This document shows positions 6,774 through 12,418 of a stretch of DNA of 12,418 bases, piece by piece (position 1 is the first letter of the stretch; the number at the start of each line of letters is the position of its first letter). The stretch is from positions 1 through 12,418 of the forward strand of contig CATPBV010000019.1 in assembly GCA_955652345.1 (NCBI GenBank), in the 5' to 3' direction. Position numbers and translations under genes: made by a program. The notes beneath the pieces are model-generated. The model saw nothing but the letters and a program-made list of their open reading frames with translations. It was not told where the DNA came from and ran no database searches. Source of the DNA: an uncultured Solirubrobacteraceae bacterium. Its GTDB lineage: Bacteria > Actinomycetota > Thermoleophilia > Solirubrobacterales > Solirubrobacteraceae.

Positions 6774-7741
6774 AGCTCTCGGAGCTCCGCGGCCGCGGTC
6801 TCGGGCGCAACGATGTTGAGATGGACGCCCGCCCCAAGCTCGAGCCCGGCCAGGTGGGTCAAGCGCGGCAGGATGTCGATCCGCCAGCAGTAGTGCTCGG
6901 CCCCGCTCGGCGCCGTGCGCACCCAGAGGTTCAGAGGCGGGCTCGTCTCGAATCGCTGCGTCAGCAGCGACAGCGCACGGTGGAGCATCGATGCCCCCGT
7001 CGGCCCGTCGTCCTCGAACCGCAGCCGCGGGGAGCGCGGGGCGATCATCAGCTGATACGGCACCCGGGCGCCATAGGGCGCGATCAGCACGGTGTCGTCG
7101 TCGATCACGACGACCCTCTCTCGCCTTCGCACCTCCTGCTGCACGAGATCGGCGAGCAGGTTGGCGCCGAAGGTCCTGGTCGCGTACGCACCGAAGCGCT
7201 CCCGCTCGCGTGCGATCGCCGCGGGCACGAAATCGAGCGCGTACAGCTGCGCATGCGTGTGTTCGCGAGAGGCGCCAGCCTCGCGGCGCTCGTTGACGAT
7301 CACGTGGACGTACGCGCGGTCGAGATGGGCTCGCATGCGCTCGCGCCAGACGTCGAGCGCGGTTGCCACCTGCGCGACCTCGAGCTGCGCGAGCGAGGTC
7401 ACCGAGTCGGGGGCGTTGACGATCACCTCGTGGTCGCCGAGCGCCGGGGCCCTCCAGAACAGCTCCTCACTCGAGATCGGCGGAGCGTCCGGGCTGAGCG
7501 CCGGGTACAGGTTCGGGACGACACGCACGCTCCAGCCCGGAGTGTCCGGAGCGCCGCCGCTGCGACCGACCGCGTAGAGCTCCGGTGGCGTGAGGCTCTC
7601 GTTGCCCTCCGCGAAGGGATCCTCGTGTCGGTCGATTGGAGGCGCCGGCGACACCGTCAGCCCGCCACCGGGACGCACGACCCGGTCTCCGGCGATGATC
7701 GTCCGCTCGCCGGTCAGCGGGTCGATTCGTATCTCAGGCAA
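6761..7741 (-). CDS. Galactose-1-phosphate uridylyltransferase-like protein (GalT family, zinc site degenerate)
   Basis: A 326-residue HIT-superfamily nucleotidylyltransferase. GalT enzymes exchange UMP between UDP-glucose and galactose-1-phosphate via a uridylylated histidine. The start resembles GalT (EIRIDPLTGERTIIAGDR), followed by VRVVPNLYPAL (72-82), GDHEVIV (102-108) and the active-site segment REHTHAQLYALDF (159-171), where His163 would be the nucleophile, His161 the first His and Gln165 the stabilising Gln. HYCWRIDILPR (283-293) matches the second repeat. Where typical members read Cys-Pro-Phe-Cys before GNESLTPPE, this reads DPFA (41-44), and the His near PDH in E. coli-type enzymes is Ser113, so three expected zinc ligands are missing. 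A different substrate such as another hexose-1-phosphate is possible. The start is TTG at 7741, with GGAG nine bases upstream. Confidence 0.88.
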   Translation of the reverse strand: MPEIRIDPLTGERTIIAGDRVVRPGGGLTVSPAPPIDRHEDPFAEGNESLTPPELYAVGRSGGAPDTPGWSVRVVPNLYPALSPDAPPISSEELFWRAPALGDHEVIVNAPDSVTSLAQLEVAQVATALDVWRERMRAHLDRAYVHVIVNERREAGASREHTHAQLYALDFVPAAIARERERFGAYATRTFGANLLADLVQQEVRRRERVVVIDDDTVLIAPYGARVPYQLMIAPRSPRLRFEDDGPTGASMLHRALSLLTQRFETSPPLNLWVRTAPSGAEHYCWRIDILPRLTHLAGLELGAGVHLNIVAPETAAAELRELCAH

Positions 7742-7791
7742 CGCGCGCTGCTCCGGCGCGCGCGGCAGCCCGGCCGGGCCTGAGGATCCCG

Positions 7792-8235
7792 CTAATCAAG
7801 GTGCTTCTCCATCGCGATGTGCTCGATCCCTGCCTCCCAGAACTTCCGCCCGCGAGGGCGATACCCGCAGCTCTCATACAGCTTGCGGGCGTAGGTTTGA
7901 GCGTGAAGCACGACGCGCCGGCCACCGGCCGCAATGGTCTCGGTATCGGCGGCTTCGAGCAGCGAGGTCGCGATTCCGCGCCGCCGAGCCGATTGCGTGA
8001 CCGCTAGCCGGCTCAGCTGGGCGGTCGCCCCAACCATCACCAGGCGACAGGTGCCGACGAGACGGCCGTCGGCTATCGCGACCAGATGGATGCCGTCGGG
8101 GTCGCGCCCGTCCTGCTCCTCGCGCCGGGGCACGCCCTGCTCGATGCAGAAGACCTCGTGGCGCAGCCGCAGCGCTGCCTCGAGCTCCTCGTCGGAGAGC
8201 GCGCGCCTCACCTCGTACGCGACGGTGCCGGTCAT
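7792..8235 (-). CDS. GNAT-family N-acetyltransferase, ElaA-like
   Basis: A 147-residue single-domain acetyl-CoA-dependent N-acetyltransferase. It shows RLRHEVFCIEQGVP (23-36), typical of the ElaA subgroup, SRLAVTQSARRRGIATSLL (75-93) containing the acetyl-CoA pyrophosphate-binding Arg-x-x-Gly-x-Ala loop, HAQTYARKLYESCGY (111-125) and FWEAGIEHIAMEKHL (132-146), which also match ElaA-like proteins. The substrate of this subgroup is not established. The ATG at 8235 overlaps the TGA of the upstream thioredoxin gene in an ATGA arrangement, so translational coupling is very likely. A 50-nt spacer to the galT-like gene contains the 12-bp palindrome GCCCGGCCGGGC and no clear promoter. Confidence 0.92.
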   Translation of the reverse strand: MTGTVAYEVRRALSDEELEAALRLRHEVFCIEQGVPRREEQDGRDPDGIHLVAIADGRLVGTCRLVMVGATAQLSRLAVTQSARRRGIATSLLEAADTETIAAGGRRVVLHAQTYARKLYESCGYRPRGRKFWEAGIEHIAMEKHLD

Positions 8236-8846
8236 GCGCCTCCGAGCGCGTAGCGCCGGATGTCGTGCTCGAGCGCCGCTGCGCTCTCGTACGGTCCAAC
8301 GTGGGTGTACACCTGGGCGCCCCTGCGGTCGAAGTAGATCGTCTGGGGGAAGTAGATCGCGGCGTACAGCTTGCGTGCGATGTCCTCGTTCGGGTCCACG
8401 TAGCTCGGATACGTGACCGGGTAGCTCCGTAGGAACGCCGCGGCCATGCCGCCTGAGTCCTTGCCGTCGAGCCCTATAAACGCGACGCGGCGGCCGAACA
8501 CCAGCACCACGCGCTGGAACGCCGGAAATTCGCTCCTGCATGGGCCACACCAGGACGCCCATTTGTTGACGCCGACCGGGTAGCCATGGAGGCTGGTCAG
8601 CCGCGCGTCGAAGGCGGTCGTCCCGCCACCCAGCAGCCGGTCGGCCTGCGCATGAAGCGCCGCGAGGGGTGGCGGCGAGCCCTTCAGCGCCCCGGCGATC
8701 TGCGTCCCCGGTGGCGCCGCGCTGTGGGCACTCGCACCGCATGCCGCGAGCGAAAGCGTCACGGCGAGCGCTGGCAGGACACGGTGCAGGCTGGGTCCGG
8801 TCACCAGCCGACAGATTGCCACACGGCGGCGCCGCCTCGGGCGCAT
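8232..8846 (-). CDS. TlpA/ResA-like thioredoxin-fold lipoprotein
   Basis: A 204-residue thioredoxin-fold protein predicted to be exported and lipid-anchored. From the ATG at 8846 the N-terminus is Arg-rich (2-8), then a hydrophobic helix with the lipobox LAAC (Cys36). After a linker comes NKWASWCGPCRSEFPAF (94-110) with the redox-active Cys100-Gly-Pro-Cys103; the cis-proline is in AIYFPQTIYFD (163-173, Pro167). Such proteins reduce or oxidise thiols at the cell surface, often for cytochrome maturation or thiol homeostasis, but no partner is seen here. The start is uncertain: GTG at 8822 (with GAGG upstream) or GTG at 8804 would also keep a signal sequence. The gene begins 32 nt from a divergent acetyltransferase and shares a 4-nt overlap with the ElaA-like gene. 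Confidence 0.88.
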   Translation of the reverse strand: MRPRRRRRVAICRLVTGPSLHRVLPALAVTLSLAACGASAHSAAPPGTQIAGALKGSPPPLAALHAQADRLLGGGTTAFDARLTSLHGYPVGVNKWASWCGPCRSEFPAFQRVVLVFGRRVAFIGLDGKDSGGMAAAFLRSYPVTYPSYVDPNEDIARKLYAAIYFPQTIYFDRRGAQVYTHVGPYESAAALEHDIRRYALGGA

Positions 8847-8878
8847 CGCCTGGGGTCCCGCAATACTGGCTCGCGCCG

Positions 8879-9448
8879 ATGCTGGAGCTGCCCCTCTCGG
8901 ACGACGTCCACCTGCGCTTGCTCGAAGAGCGAGACGCCGACGAGCTCGCTCGAGTCGTCGATGCCAACCGCGAGTATCTCGCGCGCTGGCTGCCGTGGGC
9001 CGCGGACAGCACACCGCAGTCGATCCTCGAGTTCATCCGCTCGACGCGCCGTCAGCTCGCCGAGAACAACGGCCTCCAGACAGCGATCGTGATCGGCGGC
9101 CGCATTGCCGGGTGCGTCGGAGTCCACGGCATCTCGTGGATGCACGAAAGCACCGAGATCGGTTACTGGCTGGCCGAGGAGTTCCAGGGCAGCGGCACGA
9201 TGACTGCGGCAGTCCGGGCATACACCGACCACGCGTTCGGAACCTGGGGCCTGCATCGAGTGGCGCTTCAATGCGCCGTCGAGAATGTGAGGAGCCGCGC
9301 TATCGCGGAACGGCTGGGCTTTCAATCGGAGGGCGTGCTGCGTCAGGCCGAAAAGGTCGGCGAGCGAAGGCACGACCTCGTCGTCTACTCGATGTTGGCT
9401 CCCGACTGGCGCGCCGCGGACCGTCCCCCGACCCGTTCATCTGCTTAA
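8879..9448 (+). CDS. GNAT-family N-acetyltransferase, RimJ/RimL-like
   Basis: A 189-residue acetyltransferase of the RimJ/RimL (ribosomal-protein N-terminal acetyltransferase) type. Visible family features are LRLLEERDADEL (12-23), the EIGYWLAEEFQGSGTMTAAV segment (93-112), in which QGSGTM corresponds to the acetyl-CoA-binding loop, VENVRSRAIAERLGF (134-148) and EGVLRQAEKVGERRHDLVVYSML (151-173). The target could be a ribosomal protein or a small molecule; nothing nearby decides. The frame is open back to 8669, but ATG at 8879 starts where the family similarity starts. Only 32 nt separate it from the divergent thioredoxin gene, so its promoter probably overlaps the coding part of that gene. 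The last dozen residues look unconserved. Confidence 0.9.
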   Translation: MLELPLSDDVHLRLLEERDADELARVVDANREYLARWLPWAADSTPQSILEFIRSTRRQLAENNGLQTAIVIGGRIAGCVGVHGISWMHESTEIGYWLAEEFQGSGTMTAAVRAYTDHAFGTWGLHRVALQCAVENVRSRAIAERLGFQSEGVLRQAEKVGERRHDLVVYSMLAPDWRAADRPPTRSSA

Positions 9449-9463
9449 ATACCCGCTACCCTC

Positions 9464-9520
9464 TTAGACAGGAGGCGAGGGGCTTCGTGTAGGAGGGCAG
9501 TCCTCGCCGACGTGGTCTAA
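9464..9520. promoter_or_regulatory. Predicted stem-loop in the leader of the helicase gene
   Basis: In the 145-nt spacer before the helicase, TTAGAC (9464-9469) pairs with GTCTAA (9515-9520) and, inside it, GGCGAGG (9474-9480) pairs with CCTCGCC (9502-9508). The internal loop is 4 by 6 nt and the terminal loop 21 nt. An alternative short pairing, AGGA (9491-9494) with TCCT (9501-9504), competes. The helicase ATG has no visible Shine-Dalgarno, so a structured leader or a leaderless start are both possible. Confidence 0.4.
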
Positions 9521-9593
9521 CTGAGGCCGGCTTGAGTCGCTAAGACGTTCATCCGCGGCTCGCATATCCAGACGCAAACCTTTCCCAAACCGC

Positions 9594-12134
9594 ATGGGTG
9601 ACTCCACCCCTTTCCCAAGTCCTGCCGCGATTGCGCGCGCGGAGCTATTCACACGTGAGCGGTTCGTCTACGAGGGCGAAACGCTCGAAGAGGGTCTCGC
9701 ATCCGGCACCGCTCGGCGCCGGGCGCTCGACGCTGCGCTGAGCGAGATCGACGCGGGCGCGAAGCAGCCGTCGGTGCAGTGGCGCCGCAACTTCTCGCTG
9801 CTGCTCGGGCTCGAGCGCCTGCTGTCCGAGGATGAGCCCCACCTCGTCGACGGCACCGTGCTCTCCGCTCACCAGGTGGATGCCCTGTCTGGCACGTTGA
9901 CCGCCCTGCTGGCGGAGGCGCAGCGGAACGGAAACGGAAACGCGAACGGATCGGCTGCAGCAGCGGCAGCGGCTCTCGAGCCCGGTCAGCTCGCATCCGC
10001 CGCGATTCCGGGCGAGGAAGACGACGACTTCGACGGCGACGAGGAAGAGGACGAAGAGCTCCTGGACTGGCAGGACGAGGACGACGTCGCAGTCGACGAG
10101 CAGCCGGAGGACCCCAACGCCGCCAAGCGCTTCTGGTTCGAGCACGCCACCGGCGCCGGCAAGACGGTCGCGGCGCTCGGTTTCGTCGAGGGCTCGCGCA
10201 CCGGCGGGGTCCTGATCCTCACCCACCGCCGCAACCTCGTCGACCAGTTCAACGGCGAGCTTCGCGACCGCGGCTATCGCGACCGGATCAGCGCGCCGCT
10301 GCTGGGCGACCACGACGCTTCGAATGGACCGGTCACGGTCGAGACCTACCAGTGGTTCGTCCGCAACTCGGCGCGGGTCTCGGACGCGTACACGATCGTG
10401 ATCTGCGACGAGGCGCACACCGCGCTCGGCGAGAAGACCTCGGCCGCGATCCGCCGCTGGTCTGGCCCGATCTTCATCGGGATGACCGCTACCGGCGCGC
10501 TGATCGCGCGGCACGTCACCGACCTGTTCCCGACGCAGACGTCGCGCTTCGACCTCGCGCAGGCAGCACGCCGCGGAGTGATCGCGCCGCTTCGCTGCAT
10601 CCGGATCCCGCCCGGACCGGGTGTCCGCACGATCGCCAAGGTGCCGCTGCGACGCGGCGAGGTGGACACCGAATTCGACCAGGAGATGCTGGCCGAGCTG
10701 CTCGATCAGACGCCGTTCAACGTGGCGATCGCCGACCTCTACAAGACTCGCTTCAACGGCGTTCCCGGCGTCGTCTATGCCGCCGGGGTCCGCCACGCGC
10801 ACAACGTCGCGGAGGCGTTTCGCGATCTGGGGATGAAGGCACAGGCGGTCTCGGGCGAGACGCCCAAGCGCCAGCTGGCGCGGATCCTCGCCGACTACGA
10901 GTCGGGCAAGATCGACGTGCTCGTCAACGCGATGCTGCTCGCCGAGGGCTGGAACTCACCGCGGGCGACAATCTGCATGCACCTCGCGCCGACCGCGTCA
11001 AAGCGCGTCTATCAGCAGCGCGTCGGGCGCGTCACCCGCCGCCATCCCGGCAAGGAGGCGGGCATCGTCGTCGACTTCGTGCACCCCGCCACCAAGCACG
11101 ACGATCCGGTCGTGACGCTGCACTCGCTGCTCGATCGCGACGTCTACCGCGGCGGGGCGATCGTCGTCGGGCCGGTCCGGCGCGGGCGCGGCCGACGGGT
11201 CCGCGTCGAGCGACGGGTCCTGCCGGTGACGCCCGACCCCGAGCGCCGCGCACAGGTATTCGAGCGGGAGCTGTGGCGGATCGCGGTCGAGCACCTGGAC
11301 TATGGAGAGCAGCACGTGTGGGCCGCGCTTGCGGGCGCGCGAGTGGCGCCGAACGGCTGGCGGCGGGCCAAGGCGATGCTCCACTTCGACCGCGGCGGCG
11401 AGCTCAAGCGTCGCTTCCTGCTCACCGCCGTGCAGCGCAACCGCAACTCGCAGCTGCGCCTGCGCGCGCTCCAGGAGATCGCCGCTTCGCGCGACGCCGA
11501 GGCGTTCGACACCGCGATCGACATCATGGCCGGGTGGCCGCGCGATGAGCGTCGAGAGGGGGTCAAGATCATGCTCCAGGCGCTCGCCGAGCGCCGGATC
11601 GGCCGCCGCGACCAGGCCAACGCCTGGATCTGGCGGATGGCCGAGTACACGCGCGAGGTTCACGAGGAGTACGCAGTGCAGCGCTGGCCGGAGACCAAGC
11701 GGCTGCTGGGGCTGCTGGTGAACTCGAGCGGCGCGGCGCACGCCCGGAACGCGCGGCGTCTCGTGCACGCTTCGCGCAAGGAGGATCGCCGGCTGTCGGC
11801 GGCGCTGCTGGCGGCCGCGCTCGCGCACACGCCCGAGGCCGAGGAGGCCCTGCGCGGCGCCCGGACGCGGATGGCCCGCAAGCCGGCGGCGCTGGCGCGG
11901 GAGCTGCTTCGCAACTTCCCGAAGGGCCGTCGGGGTAAGAGCCGGCGCCGGCGGAAAGCCGGCGTCAATGGCGGCGACGGCGCTGCCGTCCCGGCGCAGG
12001 AGGCTGTGGTCGTGGAGACCATCGATCTCGACGACGACGTGGACGTCGACGAGGAGAACGGCCTCAACGAAGATGGCGCCGGTCTCGAGCGGCTGGACGG
12101 CCCCGAGCATCGGGATACGGAGGCTGCCGCCTGA
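9594..12134 (+). CDS. SF2 DEAD/DEAH-box helicase with acidic linker and basic/acidic C-terminal tail
   Basis: An 846-residue superfamily 2 helicase. Motif I is ATGAGKT (185-191), Ia is LILTHRRNLVDQF (207-219), II is DEAH (272-275), III is MTATG (297-301), then VVYAAGVRHAHNVAEAF (393-409), V as NAMLLAEGWNSPRA (445-458) and VI as QQRVGRVTR (474-482). All ATPase residues look intact. A Q-motif-like SAHQVDALSG (91-100) precedes motif I by about 85 residues that include an Asn-Gly/Ala run (112-127) and a very acidic stretch (141-173). The C-terminal third holds helical, HEAT-like sequence (about 615-760), a Lys/Arg cluster (about 775-788) and an acidic tail (about 810-846). A role in DNA or RNA remodelling is likely, but the substrate is unknown. 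No methylase, nuclease or restriction partner sits next to it. No clear Shine-Dalgarno is seen before the ATG. Confidence 0.9.
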   Translation: MGDSTPFPSPAAIARAELFTRERFVYEGETLEEGLASGTARRRALDAALSEIDAGAKQPSVQWRRNFSLLLGLERLLSEDEPHLVDGTVLSAHQVDALSGTLTALLAEAQRNGNGNANGSAAAAAAALEPGQLASAAIPGEEDDDFDGDEEEDEELLDWQDEDDVAVDEQPEDPNAAKRFWFEHATGAGKTVAALGFVEGSRTGGVLILTHRRNLVDQFNGELRDRGYRDRISAPLLGDHDASNGPVTVETYQWFVRNSARVSDAYTIVICDEAHTALGEKTSAAIRRWSGPIFIGMTATGALIARHVTDLFPTQTSRFDLAQAARRGVIAPLRCIRIPPGPGVRTIAKVPLRRGEVDTEFDQEMLAELLDQTPFNVAIADLYKTRFNGVPGVVYAAGVRHAHNVAEAFRDLGMKAQAVSGETPKRQLARILADYESGKIDVLVNAMLLAEGWNSPRATICMHLAPTASKRVYQQRVGRVTRRHPGKEAGIVVDFVHPATKHDDPVVTLHSLLDRDVYRGGAIVVGPVRRGRGRRVRVERRVLPVTPDPERRAQVFERELWRIAVEHLDYGEQHVWAALAGARVAPNGWRRAKAMLHFDRGGELKRRFLLTAVQRNRNSQLRLRALQEIAASRDAEAFDTAIDIMAGWPRDERREGVKIMLQALAERRIGRRDQANAWIWRMAEYTREVHEEYAVQRWPETKRLLGLLVNSSGAAHARNARRLVHASRKEDRRLSAALLAAALAHTPEAEEALRGARTRMARKPAALARELLRNFPKGRRGKSRRRRKAGVNGGDGAAVPAQEAVVVETIDLDDDVDVDEENGLNEDGAGLERLDGPEHRDTEAAA

Positions 12135-12140
12135 GATTCG

Positions 12141-12260
12141 TGTGCATTACACGTCACGGGCCGTGCAGGACGCCGAGCTTGCCGCGCTATGCACAGATGA
12201 GGTGCGTAACACGGCAAGCACGGCGCGGGTGACAGAGCTTGACGCGCTATGCACACTCGC
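12141..12260. repeat. Two tandem 60-bp palindromic repeat units
   Basis: Unit 1 (12141-12200) and unit 2 (12201-12260) are the same length and align without gaps. GAGCTTGNCGCGCTATGCACA is repeated at 12175-12195 and 12235-12255 (20 of 21 identical). Each unit begins with a sequence similar to its own end inverted (TGTGCATTACACG at 12141, GTGCGTAACACGG at 12202), so four copies alternate in orientation. The best hairpin pairs 12175-12194 with 12202-12221: 16 Watson-Crick pairs, one G-T and three mismatches over 20 positions, with a 7-nt loop. The second unit's internal hairpin (12201-12218 with 12238-12255) competes for the same strand. It fills the gap between two convergent genes. Confidence 0.75.
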
Positions 12261-12270
12261 ATGCCCGGCG

Positions 12271-12418
12271 CTAACCGAGCAGGTGCACCTCGCCCGCCTG
12301 GAGGGTCACTTCGCCGGCAGCAGTGACCACGATCAGATGCCCTCCTTCATTGATGCCCGCCCCTTGACCGCACCCCGCCTCCCAGCGAACGGGCTGCCCG
12401 TACAGCGCATCTCGCTCG
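12271..12418 (-). CDS. BirA-type biotin-[acetyl-CoA carboxylase] ligase, C-terminal end (partial)
   Basis: The last 48 codons and the TAG stop of a minus-strand gene that enters from the right edge. The readable end includes RDALYGQPVRW, a Gly-rich GINEGGHLIV and the closing LQAGEVHLLG. This is the usual C-terminal (SH3-like) domain of biotin-protein ligases, where a Gly-rich stretch is followed by a GEV-x-L ending. The enzyme attaches biotin to the biotin carboxyl carrier protein of acetyl-CoA carboxylase. The catalytic domain and any N-terminal DNA-binding domain lie outside the window, so it cannot be said whether it is also a repressor. It converges on the helicase gene, from which the tandem 60-bp repeats separate it. 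Confidence 0.82.
   Translation of the reverse strand, partial: ERDALYGQPVRWEAGCGQGAGINEGGHLIVVTAAGEVTLQAGEVHLLG

Noticed and set aside
7792..9036. One long minus-strand reading frame joining the ElaA-like protein to an upstream extension
   Set aside because: The frame happens to be open through the thioredoxin gene, but acetyltransferase similarity starts at the ATG at 8235, and the region upstream is the thioredoxin protein in another frame.
9645..10802. Long minus-strand ORF opposite the helicase gene
   Set aside because: It mirrors helicase codons, includes runs caused by the acidic linker, and has no recognisable motif; the plus frame has complete helicase motifs.
9594..12134. Type I/III restriction subunit or phage-defence helicase
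   Set aside because: The SF2 motifs are shared with such proteins, but there is no nuclease, methylase or other defence gene beside it, so only a general helicase call is supported.
12141..12260. Integron attC site or CRISPR-like array
   Set aside because: Imperfect palindromes are present, but the conserved attC end motifs are not, there is no integrase or cassette, and two 60-bp units with no spacers do not make a CRISPR array.

Overview
The window is about 12.4 kb of very GC-rich DNA with strongly GC-biased third codon positions, GTG and TTG starts, and short or overlapping gene junctions. The gene families (a TagA/WecG glycosyltransferase, an O-antigen-ligase-like polymerase, an ElaA-like acetyltransferase and a large SF2 helicase with an acidic insert) fit a high-GC actinobacterium, possibly class Thermoleophilia. 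That placement is inference from gene content and composition, not a database result.

Left part (1-6394): a cell-surface polysaccharide locus. It holds the 5' part of a GalE-like sugar-nucleotide epimerase (minus strand, running off the left edge). A long, highly structured divergent intergenic region follows (507-1042). Next come three co-directional plus-strand genes: a TagA/WecG glycosyltransferase, a GT-A-like glycosyltransferase, and a Wzy/WaaL-like membrane protein with a C-terminal TPR domain. A SAM methyltransferase (minus) and a GT4 glycosyltransferase (plus) complete the locus. A plausible flow is epimerase making a nucleotide sugar, the transferases building a lipid-linked glycan, and the polymerase/ligase polymerising or transferring it.

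Middle (6348-9448): a minus-strand group of four tightly packed genes in the order tlpA-like thioredoxin lipoprotein, ElaA-like GNAT, galT-like uridylyltransferase, dtd (D-aminoacyl-tRNA deacylase). Junctions include a 4-nt ATGA overlap and a 13-nt overlap. A second GNAT (RimJ/RimL-like) diverges from the thioredoxin gene across only 32 nt.

Right part (9449-12418): a 145-nt leader with a predicted stem, an 846-residue SF2 helicase, two tandem 60-bp palindromic units, and the 3' end of a convergent BirA-type biotin-protein ligase on the minus strand.

Most unusual points: (1) a roughly 159-bp imperfect palindrome followed directly by at least three back-to-back hairpins upstream of the polysaccharide operon; (2) a GalT homologue that appears to have lost three of the four expected zinc ligands while keeping the His-x-His-x-Gln active site; (3) a helicase whose Q-motif-like region is split from Walker A by a long low-complexity acidic linker; (4) tandem 60-bp palindromic repeats between the convergent helicase and biotin-ligase genes. 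No tRNA, rRNA, CRISPR array or transposase was seen.
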